From: LH-M37 sp032251315
GTDB lineage: Bacteria; Pseudomonadota; Gammaproteobacteria; SZUA-229
Length of the DNA: 64,000 nt
NCBI GenBank assembly: GCA_032251315.1
Contig: JAVVEE010000002.1
Location: 22,613-86,612 of the forward strand
Reading direction: 5' to 3'
In this document: positions 42,755-52,023 of the stretch, piece after piece
Layout: each line of letters opens with the position of its first letter
Position numbering within the stretch: position 1 is the first letter of the stretch
Made by a program: the position numbers and the translations under genes
The notes under the pieces: model-generated
What the model saw: the letters and a program-made list of their open reading frames with translations, nothing else
What the model was told of the DNA's origin: nothing
The model's database searches: none

Positions 42755-44050
42755 CTACTTTCTCACCGCAGACCATGCCGGTTCTCTGACATCGCCATCG
42801 GATAAACCCAAACGCTGCTTGTGACGCCCGTCAGTGGAGACCGCCGCCAGCACCGGTTGCCCCTTATGCTGTGAGGCATAGATAATCATACTGCCATTCG
42901 GCGAAAACTCGGGCGATTCATCCAGCGGGCCATCAGTCACAATTTGCACTAGACCCGTATCCAGATACAGCACCGCTATCCTGAATACATTACTGTCGCC
43001 ATTAACAAAACTGATCGTTTTGCCGTCCGCCGAAACACTGGCATTGGCATTATACCTGCCTTCGAAGGTCAGACGTTGCGGCCTGGCACCGGCTTTGGTC
43101 GCCACCTGATACAACTGCGGCTTGCCACTGCGATTCGAGGTAAAGACCAGTGATTTACCATCCGGCATCCATACCGCCTCGGTGTCAATCGACCAGTGGC
43201 TGGTGATGCGCGCCAGCTTCTTACTGCTGAGATCCAGAACATAAATGTCCGGATTTCCGTCTTTCGACAGGGTAATGGCCATTTGCCTGCCATCAGGCGA
43301 CCATGCCGGCGCACCATTGATGCCGGCAAATTTAGAAATCTGTTCGCGTTTAGCAGTGTGAATATTGTGAACAAAAATTTCCGCCACGCCATTTTCAAAC
43401 GAGACATAGGCCAGTCGATCACCCGCAGGCGACCACGCCGGCGACATAATGGGCTCGTCGGAGACTAATAAATTCTGAGAATTGAAACCATCGGTGTCCG
43501 CAGACTGCAAGTGATATTGCACTGCCTTACCCGGGTTTTGCGCCGCCGTAATATAAGCAATGCGGGCATCAAATGCACCGGGCAAACCGGTCAGGGCCTT
43601 GATGATGTGATCGCTGATACGATGCGCCACCGACCTTAAAGAAGCTCGGGTCGCCGAAAAATTATAACCCAGCACCTGCTCTCCCTTGAGCACGTCAAAC
43701 ATCCGGAAGTAGACCTGATACCGGTTTTCAGCCTCCTGCTTCACGCCGCCAATAATCAAATGATCAACCCCGGTCATCCGCCACGACTGGAAATGTACGT
43801 CTTCGGGCTGTTTAGGATAAGCGATCAGATCTTTATCAGCCAGCGGCGCAAACTTGCCACTGCGTGCCAGATCTGAAGCGACGATCGCCGACACATCCGC
43901 ATCGTCTAACTTCGTGCCTCCATGCCACTGAAATGGCACCACCGCAATGGGCAGGGAGCCTTCAATACCTTCTGTAATCTCGATATTGAGCACGGCCTGC
44001 GCCAGCGAATAAAAACAGAACAATATCAAACCTGATAAAAGACGTTTCAT
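42755..44050 (-). CDS. tolB: Tol-Pal system beta-propeller protein TolB
   Basis: TolB is the periplasmic partner of Pal, TolA and colicins. The 431-residue protein has a signal peptide (to AQA), an N-terminal alpha/beta domain and a six-bladed propeller of WD40-like blades, seen as repeated SPDGRQMAI, MPDGKSLVFTSN and SPNGSMIIYAS. It follows tolA. Confidence 0.95.
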   Translation of the reverse strand: MKRLLSGLILFCFYSLAQAVLNIEITEGIEGSLPIAVVPFQWHGGTKLDDADVSAIVASDLARSGKFAPLADKDLIAYPKQPEDVHFQSWRMTGVDHLIIGGVKQEAENRYQVYFRMFDVLKGEQVLGYNFSATRASLRSVAHRISDHIIKALTGLPGAFDARIAYITAAQNPGKAVQYHLQSADTDGFNSQNLLVSDEPIMSPAWSPAGDRLAYVSFENGVAEIFVHNIHTAKREQISKFAGINGAPAWSPDGRQMAITLSKDGNPDIYVLDLSSKKLARITSHWSIDTEAVWMPDGKSLVFTSNRSGKPQLYQVATKAGARPQRLTFEGRYNANASVSADGKTISFVNGDSNVFRIAVLYLDTGLVQIVTDGPLDESPEFSPNGSMIIYASQHKGQPVLAAVSTDGRHKQRLGLSDGDVREPAWSAVRK

Positions 44051-44101
44051 AAATTTACAACCTTAAAGTTTGTCTCTGGCAAAACGTTAAATGAATGCAT
44101 A

Positions 44102-45088
44102 TTAAATACCCGGCCTGAAAGTAAAGTGAATCTCCCGATCAAAAACTTCCGGGCTCGGCGGCGGTGGCAAGGGTGATGCTTTCCTTACCGCACGTTCAAT
44201 TGAACGCTGAAAAGCCAGGTCATTAACACATTTTTTCAATATGACATCAATTACATCGCCCAACGAAGTCTGGATCACAACGATTTCGCAGGACATATCT
44301 GAAGTCGCAGTCACCGGCCGCAGCCAGTTACGCTCAACTTTTTGTTCGATAAGCCGGACATACTGCGAACGCAATGTTTGCAAACGCGCATTCTTCTCTG
44401 CGGCCTGTTGCGCCGCTTCTTCCATGCGCTCTTCTTCGGCCAGTTTACGCTGCAATTCAGCCACCTCTTCTTTTCTTCTATTCTCTTCTTCAGCCTTACG
44501 TTTCGCCGCCAGCTCCTGCTGCTTTTTCTTTTCCGCTTCGGCTTGACGTTGTTCCGCCAGTTCCTGTTGTCTCTTCTTCTCTGCCTCAGCTTCGCGTTGA
44601 GCTAACACTTCCTGCTGTTTTTTCTTTTCAGCTTCAGCCTGTTTTTTCTCCAGCTCTTTTTTTTCAGCGGCCGCTTTTATCTTTTCCGCTTCCATGCGTT
44701 TTTTCTCAGCCAGGTTCTTTTGCTTTAAGGCTTCCAGGTTTTTTTGCTCATCGGCCTTTTTTTTCTTTAGCTCTGCCAGGCGTCTCTGCTCATCCGCCAG
44801 CTGCTGCCTGGCTTTTTCCTGCTGCTGTTTTATTTTTTGCTGCTGCGCCAGCGCCTGCTGTTTCTGCTGCTCTTCCGCCTGCTTGAGTTTTCTGGCCTCC
44901 GCTTCAATTTGTGTCGCATCAACGGCCACTGCCTGAACTATTTTTTTCTCTGCACCGGCCGGCTTGTGTACGTTAGTGTTGCTTAAATTAAGGCCCAGCA
45001 TCACCATCAGAGCAAAATGCCCGGCGATAACCGTCAGCAGAACCAGCGGCCGGGTTTTAATTTCATGCAGCAATCCGGATGAACTCAT
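44102..45088 (-). CDS. tolA: Tol-Pal protein TolA
   Basis: TolA spans the periplasm and connects the TolQR motor to Pal/TolB. The 328-residue protein has a single N-terminal membrane helix (about 13-34), a long Lys/Glu/Gln-rich helical region (about 55-230) with repeats such as AEKKKQQEL, and a C-terminal domain with TSDMSCEIVVIQTSLGDVID and CVNDLAF. The ATG overlaps the tolR stop (TAATG). Confidence 0.93.
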   Translation of the reverse strand: MSSSGLLHEIKTRPLVLLTVIAGHFALMVMLGLNLSNTNVHKPAGAEKKIVQAVAVDATQIEAEARKLKQAEEQQKQQALAQQQKIKQQQEKARQQLADEQRRLAELKKKKADEQKNLEALKQKNLAEKKRMEAEKIKAAAEKKELEKKQAEAEKKKQQEVLAQREAEAEKKRQQELAEQRQAEAEKKKQQELAAKRKAEEENRRKEEVAELQRKLAEEERMEEAAQQAAEKNARLQTLRSQYVRLIEQKVERNWLRPVTATSDMSCEIVVIQTSLGDVIDVILKKCVNDLAFQRSIERAVRKASPLPPPPSPEVFDREIHFTFRPGI

Positions 45089-45528
45089 TATTTCTCTGCC
45101 GTGCCCTGTTCATCTATCTGATCGGTCATTAAACCGACCTTTTCCACGCCGGCCGATTGCAGCAATACCATAGCATGAGTGACGCTGCCGTAATCCACAT
45201 TCCTGTCACCACGAACCAGCACCGGTGTGTCCGGCTGATATTTAACCACCGCCGCGACCCGATGCACCAGCACCTCTTCACTAATGGGTTCTTTAACATG
45301 CTCACCTACATTCAGATAATACTCGCCGGTTTTGCTCACGGTGAGAATGACAGGCTCTTTTTGCTCCGATGACAGGGGATTGGCGCTGGCCTGGGGCAGT
45401 TCAATTTCCACCCCCTGTTGCAACAACGGCGCTGTAATCATGAAGATGATCAACAGCACCAGCATCACATCGATGTAGGGCACAACGTTAATTTCTGCAA
45501 CTGCTCTGCGTTTGCGATGACGGGGCAT
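45088..45528 (-). CDS. tolR: Tol-Pal motor subunit TolR
   Basis: TolR is the ExbD-like partner of TolQ. The 146-residue protein has a single membrane helix at about 15-38 with the essential aspartate in INVVPYIDVMLVLLIIFM and a periplasmic domain (VLVRGDRNVDYGSVTHAM). It starts 12 nt after tolQ. Confidence 0.95.
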   Translation of the reverse strand: MPRHRKRRAVAEINVVPYIDVMLVLLIIFMITAPLLQQGVEIELPQASANPLSSEQKEPVILTVSKTGEYYLNVGEHVKEPISEEVLVHRVAAVVKYQPDTPVLVRGDRNVDYGSVTHAMVLLQSAGVEKVGLMTDQIDEQGTAEK

Positions 45529-45540
45529 AACTTCTATCTT

Positions 45541-46254
45541 TTAGCTGGTGGTCGAGGCGTATTCAACATGCTGCTCATCTTCTTCGTGCTGCAAGCTCTG
45601 GCTCTGACGTTGTAGAATGCCGACAAATTCTTCCGCAAAGTTTTCGTAGGAATTTGCCAGTTGGTCGACGCGCTCCACATAGCGGTTGTAGGCAATCACG
45701 GCCGGTATCGCCGCGAACAGACCCATCGCTGTCGCGATCAGGGCTTCGGCAATGCCCGGCGCAACCATCGCCAAACTGGCTTGCTGCACCGAACCCAGCG
45801 CGGTAAAGGAGCGCATAATGCCCCACACTGTACCGAACAGGCCGATATAGGGACTGATCGAACCCACTGTCGCCAGAATCGAGAGATGCGCATCCAGTCG
45901 CTCCTCTTCTCGCGCCTGCGCCACTTTCATGCCGCGTTGTACACTGGATAGCATGCTAGCCGTATTGCCCGGGGTGTGCTTGCGCATGCGCACGAACTCG
46001 GAGAATCCCGCGACAAAGATTCGCGCCAGGCCGCTTTCACCAACAGCGTTTTTCTTTACCCGTGCATATAAATCGGCCAGATTTATACCCGACCAGAACT
46101 GATCTTCAAAACGCAACGCCTCGGCTCGCGCTTTGCGCAGCACATCATATTTAAGGTAAATGATGACCCAGGACATTACCGAAGCCAACAACAAAACAAA
46201 CATCACCAGCTGCACGGTAAAACTCGCCTGCGCAACCATATTCCACAATGACAT
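45541..46254 (-). CDS. tolQ: Tol-Pal motor subunit TolQ
   Basis: TolQ forms with TolR the proton-driven motor. From the ATG at 46254 (GGAAG upstream, 1 nt after the ybgC stop) the protein has 237 residues; a GTG at 46266 would overlap ybgC. Three membrane helices lie at about 14-37, 130-150 and 165-190 with ATVGSISPYIGLFGTVWGIM and AEALIATAMGLFAAIPAVIA, as in TolQ/ExbB. Confidence 0.95.
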   Translation of the reverse strand: MSLWNMVAQASFTVQLVMFVLLLASVMSWVIIYLKYDVLRKARAEALRFEDQFWSGINLADLYARVKKNAVGESGLARIFVAGFSEFVRMRKHTPGNTASMLSSVQRGMKVAQAREEERLDAHLSILATVGSISPYIGLFGTVWGIMRSFTALGSVQQASLAMVAPGIAEALIATAMGLFAAIPAVIAYNRYVERVDQLANSYENFAEEFVGILQRQSQSLQHEEDEQHVEYASTTS

Positions 46255-46255
46255 A

Positions 46256-46696
46256 TCAGCTTCCACTGATAACCTCCCGTTTAATTTTTGACAATATTAC
46301 CTCCGGTATCACCATGGGGGTAAATTTTTCTGCGTTGATACAGGCCACTTTTACCTCAGCGAGGCATAGTTCGGTTTCATCCGCAGCGCGAATAATAGAA
46401 TGTGAAAAACCCATACTGACCCTGCCGCAATGGCTGATTGCGGTTTTTACCAGCAGCGCATCATTAAAGACCGCCGGTTTTTTATATTTCACCGATAAAC
46501 TGTGCACTGCGAAAATAATTCCCTGATCTTCTTTTAGCCGATCCTGCTCGAAATCCAGGCTGCGTAAAAACTCGGTACGGGCGCGCTCCATAAATTTCAG
46601 GTAGTTAGCGTAATAGACCACACCGCCCGCATCGGTATCCTCGTAGTAGACACGCACCGGCCATAAAAATTCATTATCTGAAATAATCACTGACAC
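46256..46696 (-). CDS. ybgC: Acyl-CoA thioesterase YbgC
   Basis: The 146-residue hot-dog-fold thioesterase has YYEDTDAGGVVYYANYLKFM with the catalytic Asp and ARTEFLRSL, the standard beginning of YbgC. It is encoded just before tolQ, as in E. coli. GTG at 46696 is the most likely start, with a second GTG two codons later. Confidence 0.92.
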   Translation of the reverse strand: MSVIISDNEFLWPVRVYYEDTDAGGVVYYANYLKFMERARTEFLRSLDFEQDRLKEDQGIIFAVHSLSVKYKKPAVFNDALLVKTAISHCGRVSMGFSHSIIRAADETELCLAEVKVACINAEKFTPMVIPEVILSKIKREVISGS

Positions 46697-46702
46697 CCAT
46701 CT

Positions 46703-47767
46703 CTATATTTTATTAGCAGTGACATCGCTGTCCGGCAATTCCAGCGTCGCCTGAATCAGCTGCTCGTTCGCCGGCTGCTTGAGTCCGAAATGGCGGTACA
46801 CGTTCGGCGTCGCCACCCGTCCGCGTGGCGTGCGCATCAGATAACCCTGCTGAATCAAATAGGGCTCGATCACATCTTCGATAGTGTCGCGCTCCTCGCC
46901 GATGGCCGCCGCCAGATTTTCCACACCCACTGGGCCACCATTAAATTTTTCGATAATGGCCAGCAGCAGGCGATTGTCCATGACATCAAAACCCAGCGGG
47001 TCGACCTTGAGCAGCTTCAACGCCTTGCAGGCGACATCGACGTTGACTGCGCCATCGGCCTTGACCTGGGCATAGTCACGCACCCGCCGCAACAGGCGGT
47101 TGGCGATACGCGGTGTGCCGCGGGCACGGCGCGCAATTTCGGCAGCACCGTCCACATCCATCGCCACATTCAGGATGCCGGCGGTGCGCTGCACGATATG
47201 GGTCAGATCCGGCACCGAATAGAAATCAAGACGCAGCACAATGCCGAAACGGTCACGCAACGGCGAAGTCAGCGAACCGGCGCGGGTGGTCGCGCCCACC
47301 AGGGTAAAGGGCGGCAGATCGAGTTTGATGGAACGTGCGCCGGGGCCTTCGCCAATCATGATGTCGAGCTGATGATCTTCCATGGCCGGATACAGAATTT
47401 CCTCCACCACCGGACTGAGGCGATGAATCTCGTCGATGAACAGAACATCGTGCGGCTCGAGGTTGGTGAGCAGCGCCGCCAGATCGCCGGGGCGCTCCAG
47501 CACCGGGCCGGAGGTGGAGTGCAGGTTCGCCTTCATTTCGTTGGCGACAATGTGCGCCAGCGTGGTCTTGCCCAGCCCCGGCGGGCCGAAAAACAGCAGA
47601 TGATCCAGCGCTTCGCTGCGTCCGCGCGCGGCCGGAATGAAAATCTCCAGCTGCTCGGTGACGCCGGGCTGGCCGCGATAATCCTTGAGCAGCTGGGGGC
47701 GAATCGCGCGATCAATCGCCACCTCCTCATCCGCTTGCTCTGCGGCGATGATGCGTTCCTCTGCCAT
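46703..47767 (-). CDS. ruvB: Holliday junction helicase RuvB
   Basis: RuvB is the ATPase motor of branch migration. The 354-residue protein has Walker A FGPPGLGKTTLA, Walker B VLFIDEIHRLS, sensor 1 GATTRAGSLTSPLRDRFG and a C-terminal winged helix (TPRGRVATPN). The ruvA gene precedes it by 1 nt. Confidence 0.97.
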   Translation of the reverse strand: MAEERIIAAEQADEEVAIDRAIRPQLLKDYRGQPGVTEQLEIFIPAARGRSEALDHLLFFGPPGLGKTTLAHIVANEMKANLHSTSGPVLERPGDLAALLTNLEPHDVLFIDEIHRLSPVVEEILYPAMEDHQLDIMIGEGPGARSIKLDLPPFTLVGATTRAGSLTSPLRDRFGIVLRLDFYSVPDLTHIVQRTAGILNVAMDVDGAAEIARRARGTPRIANRLLRRVRDYAQVKADGAVNVDVACKALKLLKVDPLGFDVMDNRLLLAIIEKFNGGPVGVENLAAAIGEERDTIEDVIEPYLIQQGYLMRTPRGRVATPNVYRHFGLKQPANEQLIQATLELPDSDVTANKI

Positions 47768-47768
47768 A

Positions 47769-48374
47769 TTAAGTTCTCACCGTGCTTTTCAGCGCCATTT
47801 TAATAATCTCCTCGGTCCTGAGTCCCTCGGCCTCGACGGCGCGAACCATCTGGCTAGCCTCCTGCGCCTTGTAACCCAGTGACATCAGTGCGCTCACCGC
47901 ATCACTGACCGGGCTGGCCTCGACTTTCAGCCCGGCAATGGAGCCGCTGCCCGGCAAGACCGCGCTTGCTGTCTTCGCCAGTCGGTCACGCAGCTCCACA
48001 ATCAGGCGCTCCGCAGTCTTCTTGCCCACACCCGGCAGGGCGGTCAGGGCCTTGGCATCGTTTTCCATGACGCAGCGGGTGAACTCTTCCGCCGTCACCC
48101 CGGAGAGAATGGTCAGTGCCAGTTTGGGACCGACGCCGCTGGTTTTGATCAGGTCTCTGAACAGCTGGCGCTCCGACTGGCTGTAAAAGCCGTACAGCAG
48201 CTGGGCATCTTCACGCACCACCATGTGGGTATGCAGGGTCACCGCCTCACCGCTGGCGGGCAGCTGATAAAAGGTCGACATCGGCGCTTCCAGCTCGTAA
48301 CCCACGCCCTGCACATCCACCAGCAGCTGCGGCGGTTTCTTCTCCAGCAAAACCCCGCTCAGGCGACCGATCAT
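47769..48374 (-). CDS. ruvA: Holliday junction DNA-binding protein RuvA
   Basis: RuvA tetramers bind the Holliday junction and recruit RuvB. The product has 201 residues from ATG 48374, which overlaps the ruvC stop (ATGA); the longer frame to 48443 is not used. It has the OB domain (MIGRLSGVLLEKKP), helix-hairpin-helix motifs (TSGVGPKLALTILSG and LPGVGKKTAERLIVEL) and the C-terminal RuvB-binding helices. Confidence 0.96.
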   Translation of the reverse strand: MIGRLSGVLLEKKPPQLLVDVQGVGYELEAPMSTFYQLPASGEAVTLHTHMVVREDAQLLYGFYSQSERQLFRDLIKTSGVGPKLALTILSGVTAEEFTRCVMENDAKALTALPGVGKKTAERLIVELRDRLAKTASAVLPGSGSIAGLKVEASPVSDAVSALMSLGYKAQEASQMVRAVEAEGLRTEEIIKMALKSTVRT

Positions 48375-48898
48375 ACCCAGCGCCCCCGGCGCGAACCGCG
48401 CACGATGCCAACCGACCTGACATGCGCATGGTTGGCATGGCACATGGCTATCGCCAGCGCATCGGCCTCATCGCTCTGTAATTTCTGTTCCAGGCCTAAT
48501 AGTTTCTGCATCATCATCTGTATCTGCTGTTTATCCGCGGCGCCGGTACCGACCACCGATTTCTTAATGACCCGCGCGGCGTATTCGTCCACGCTGAGTT
48601 TGGCCTGCACCCCGGCGCAGATGGCCGCGCCTCTGGCCTGACCCAGCTTGAGCGCCGAATCGGCATTGCGGCTCATAAACACCTGCTCAATCGCCATCGA
48701 CTCCGGCTGCCATAGTGCAATCACCGCAGCCACCTCCTGAAAAATGGTGCCCAGCCGCTGCGGCAGTTCATCATCACCCCTGGTGGCAATATGGCCACTG
48801 GCCACATAACTGTGGCGAAAGCCGTCGGTGTCGAGAACGCCGTAACCGGTAATGCGGGAACCGGGGTCGATGCCGATGATGCGTATTTTTGTTTTCAA
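48371..48898 (-). CDS. ruvC: Crossover junction endodeoxyribonuclease RuvC
   Basis: RuvC cuts Holliday junctions. The 175-residue protein has the RNase H-like core with IGIDPGSRITGYGVL, EQVFMSRNADSALKLGQARG and SDEADALAIAMCHA, providing the acidic catalytic residues. The only credible start is TTG at 48898, two codons before the conserved region. It leads ruvC-ruvA-ruvB. Confidence 0.95.
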   Translation of the reverse strand: MKTKIRIIGIDPGSRITGYGVLDTDGFRHSYVASGHIATRGDDELPQRLGTIFQEVAAVIALWQPESMAIEQVFMSRNADSALKLGQARGAAICAGVQAKLSVDEYAARVIKKSVVGTGAADKQQIQMMMQKLLGLEQKLQSDEADALAIAMCHANHAHVRSVGIVRGSRRGRWV

Positions 48899-48965
48899 GG
48901 CTTAATCCATACTTCGCAATGAAGTTTTATGGCCGGGAGATTCAACGCGAGCATCGAGCGCAAAG

Positions 48966-49712
48966 TCACTGCGAAAGCTGCGCCATGACCTCATCGGAAA
49001 AATCGGCATTGGTATAGACCTCCTGCACATCATCCAGATCTTCCAGGGCATCGATCAGATGCATGATTTTCTCGGCATCCTCAAAAGCGACGTCGGTCGT
49101 GGTCGCCGGCTTTTCAATGACCTGCGCCTGCTCCGGCACAAACCCGGCCGCGATCATCGCCTCCTTCACCGCAAGAAAATCTTCAAATGCCGTCGCCACT
49201 TCGATACCACCGTCATCCGCGCCGGCCACATCTTCGGCTCCCGCCTCCAGCACCGCTTCCATGATCGCGTCCTCGTCGCTGCCAGGCGGGTAACTGAGCA
49301 GGCCCATGCGGGTAAACATGAAGGCGACCGAGCCATCGGTGCCCAGATTGCCACCCGCCCGGGTGAAGGCATGGCGCACCTCGGAAACGGTGCGGTTGCG
49401 GTTATCGGTCATGCAATCCACCATCACCGCCACACCTGCGGGGCCGTAACCCTCATAGCGAATCTCCTCATAAACCACATCCTCATCACCGCCGGCACCA
49501 CGCTTGATGGCGCGCTCGACGGTGTCGCGGGTCATGTTTGCTGCCAGCGCCTTGTCCACTGCCAGCCGTAATCGAGGATTGGCGGCGATATCACCGCTGA
49601 TTTTGGCGGCGACGGTAATCTCCCGAATCAACTTGGTAAAAATCTTGCCGCGCTTCTTATCCTGCGCCGCCTTGCGATGCTTGATGTTCGCAAATTTACT
49701 GTGCCCTGCCAT
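48966..49712 (-). CDS. yebC: YebC/PmpR family protein
   Basis: The 248-residue protein has the family blocks AGHSKFANIKHRKAAQDKKR, FTKLIREITVAAK and RNRTVSEVRHAFTRAGGNLG. YebC proteins act as transcription regulators or as translation factors that relieve stalling at proline stretches, depending on the species. It sits upstream of ruvC, the usual order. Confidence 0.94.
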   Translation of the reverse strand: MAGHSKFANIKHRKAAQDKKRGKIFTKLIREITVAAKISGDIAANPRLRLAVDKALAANMTRDTVERAIKRGAGGDEDVVYEEIRYEGYGPAGVAVMVDCMTDNRNRTVSEVRHAFTRAGGNLGTDGSVAFMFTRMGLLSYPPGSDEDAIMEAVLEAGAEDVAGADDGGIEVATAFEDFLAVKEAMIAAGFVPEQAQVIEKPATTTDVAFEDAEKIMHLIDALEDLDDVQEVYTNADFSDEVMAQLSQ

Positions 49713-49829
49713 AAAAACCTCTTACCATCACACCTTTTCTATCCAGCAGGCAGTCTAACATTGAGTGCAGCATTGATGAACTGATAAAGCGCAGCGGCTG
49801 AGATTCATCCCGAATCAGCCTGCTCCGAT

Positions 49830-50489
49830 TTATACATAACTGGAATCGGGTAGCGGCATCACCGTATCCTCATCGAACTTGCCGGCGCACAAAAAGGTAA
49901 TGACCTGCTCCGCCACCTCTGAAGACAGTAATATACCGAAATGGCTCACCGGCAGCAGCAGCGCATCAGTGGCGCCCCGGAGCATAGTCTCCTCCACCGA
50001 CACCGTGCCGTCGTGCGGTAGATCCGGTCCGCCGACAAGCAGCCCAAGCCCCATCGGGAAGGTGCCTGAAATAATGCCGATATCCTGCCAGCTCTTCCAC
50101 GGTGGCGCATCGCCGTCCAGCCCTTGCTCCATGCTCTGGCCCAGCAGCCAGCGGGTCAAACGCGTGTGCGCCAGACGCTTAGCCACCGCACTGCCGTTGA
50201 CCGGACTCGCCAGCAAGACGATACGGCCTTTGGTCGTGAAGGGGTATTGGTTAAACAGATGCAACAACACGAGGCCGCCCAGACTATGACCGACAAAATG
50301 CACCACTGGCGCATCAATCGTGACAACGAATTCATGCAGACAGGTGGCGGTTTCTGCCAGAGACTGCCTGCGCTCATGGTGTTTGAAAACATGACACTCA
50401 TAGCCGGCGCGCTCCAGCTTCCGGCGCAAGCGCCAGAACTCCAGACCATTCATCCAGATACCATGTACTAAAACGACCACTTCTCGCAT
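49830..50489 (-). CDS. Alpha/beta hydrolase
   Basis: The 219-residue protein has the hydrolase beginning VVVLVHGIWMNG, the nucleophile elbow GHSLGG (Ser near residue 68) and the catalytic histidine in LLPVSHFGI. The Asp is probably in GTVSVEET or nearby. No signal peptide. Substrate unknown; it is often annotated as a lipase or esterase in this setting. Confidence 0.8.
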   Translation of the reverse strand: MREVVVLVHGIWMNGLEFWRLRRKLERAGYECHVFKHHERRQSLAETATCLHEFVVTIDAPVVHFVGHSLGGLVLLHLFNQYPFTTKGRIVLLASPVNGSAVAKRLAHTRLTRWLLGQSMEQGLDGDAPPWKSWQDIGIISGTFPMGLGLLVGGPDLPHDGTVSVEETMLRGATDALLLPVSHFGILLSSEVAEQVITFLCAGKFDEDTVMPLPDSSYV

Positions 50490-50873
50490 GCAAGCAGTTT
50501 AGCCGAGAGCCGGGCTTAAAGGGGGGTTTCAAGGATGGATGTTGAGCTTCATTACTCTATATTAAGCATCGTCAAGTTCTGTCAGCAATCATCATAGAAA
50601 CCGGATAAAACACCTGCGTGTCATTAAGCGATGCTTTTGTATTCATTACAGGATGTTGGTAAGCCGAAACGAATCCGATAGTTAAAAAACTAATGAATTT
50701 AAATTATATCACTCCGATATTAGTAAATACGATGCTCCGCTTGATAATCTCGGGGTAGAACAACCCCTGACTCTATCAAATAAAATGACAACAGATTGAA
50801 ATGGAACGGTATCGGTTAAATATGGATATCGGCATAACGAGAAATGAGTGAAATTTAGAGAAGCGAGTGGAGT
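50490..50873. other. Intergenic region with no gene seen
   Basis: AT-rich sequence between the hydrolase and nadA. I find only a small GGGG/CCCC hairpin near 50754-50770 and an 8-bp inverted repeat (AAGCATCG with CGATGCTT) around 50565-50630. No RNA gene or conserved frame is evident. Confidence 0.4.
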
Positions 50874-51965
50874 TTAAGGTGAAACGTCCAGCATGCGCTG
50901 TAGCGCGATTCTGGCCTGCTGCGCCACATCCTCAGGCACACTGACCTGATTGACCACCTTACCTTCAAGCAGGTTTTCCAGCACCCACAGCAGATGTTGC
51001 GGATCGATGCGGAACATGGTGGAACACATGCACACGGTCGGTGACATGAAGTGCACACTCTTGCCTTCATGCTGAAACTGTTCGTGCAGACGATTGACCA
51101 GATTCAGCTCGGTGCCCACCAGCCAGCGACTGCCCGGCTCGCTGTTGGCGACGGTATTGATGATGAACTCGGTGGAGCCGACATAATCGGATTTCTGACA
51201 GACTTCAAACGGACTTTCCGGATGGGAGATGACTTTGGTTTCGGGGTATTTTTCCTTGAACTGATCAATCTGCTCGGGCTTGAACATCTGGTGCACTGAA
51301 CAGAAACCTTTCCACAGAATGATTTTGGCGTTGTGGATTTGTTCCGGCGTCAAACCGCCCATGGGTTTGTCATAATCCCAGATCACCATTTCATCCAGGG
51401 GGATACCCATGCCATAACCGGTGTTGCGCCCCAGATGCTGGTCGGGGAAGAACAGCACTTTTTCGCGCTGCCCGAAGCACCATTCCAGCACGTGACGCGC
51501 ATTGGTGGAGGTGCAGACAATGCCGCCGTGTTCACCACAGAAACCTTTCAGATCTGCGGCAGAGTTAATGTAGGTGACCGGTGAAACAGTCTCGTCGGGG
51601 TCGAGTACCTCTGAAAGCTCTCGCCAGGCTTTTTCGACATTGCGCAGATCGGCCATATCGGCCATCGCACAGCCTGCCGATAAATCGGGCAGTATCGACA
51701 CCTGATCGGGGCGCGACAGAATGTCAGCCACCTCGGCCATAAAATGCACGCCGCAAAAAACGATGTATTCGGCTTTAGATTCCGCTGCGGCACGCGACAG
51801 CTTTAATGAGTCGCCGGTAAAATCGGCGTGCTTGAACACCTCATCGCGCTGGTAATGATGGCCCAGAATGACCAGCTTATCACCCAGCTTCTGCTTGGCG
51901 GCGGCAATACGCTCATCGCATTCCTGATCGTCGAGCAGCGTGTAAGTCTGTATGGCTATGGTCAT
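50874..51965 (-). CDS. nadA: Quinolinate synthase NadA
   Basis: NadA condenses iminoaspartate with dihydroxyacetone phosphate on a [4Fe-4S] cluster. From the ATG at 51965 (AAGGTG upstream) the protein has 363 residues. Cluster and active-site regions include LGHHYQRDEV, SAGCAMADMADL, CTSTNARHVLEWCF and CMCSTMFRIDPQHL. A TTG one codon upstream gives an equivalent frame. Confidence 0.95.
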   Translation of the reverse strand: MTIAIQTYTLLDDQECDERIAAAKQKLGDKLVILGHHYQRDEVFKHADFTGDSLKLSRAAAESKAEYIVFCGVHFMAEVADILSRPDQVSILPDLSAGCAMADMADLRNVEKAWRELSEVLDPDETVSPVTYINSAADLKGFCGEHGGIVCTSTNARHVLEWCFGQREKVLFFPDQHLGRNTGYGMGIPLDEMVIWDYDKPMGGLTPEQIHNAKIILWKGFCSVHQMFKPEQIDQFKEKYPETKVISHPESPFEVCQKSDYVGSTEFIINTVANSEPGSRWLVGTELNLVNRLHEQFQHEGKSVHFMSPTVCMCSTMFRIDPQHLLWVLENLLEGKVVNQVSVPEDVAQQARIALQRMLDVSP

Positions 51966-52023
51966 CAATTACACCTTAGTTATTCGATAAAATTTCGGCC
52001 CCCAAATTTAGCAGAGGTTCAAT

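Noticed and set aside
46790..47803. 337-codon plus-strand frame over ruvB
   Set aside because: Antisense to ruvB, whose Walker motifs are clear; no independent evidence.
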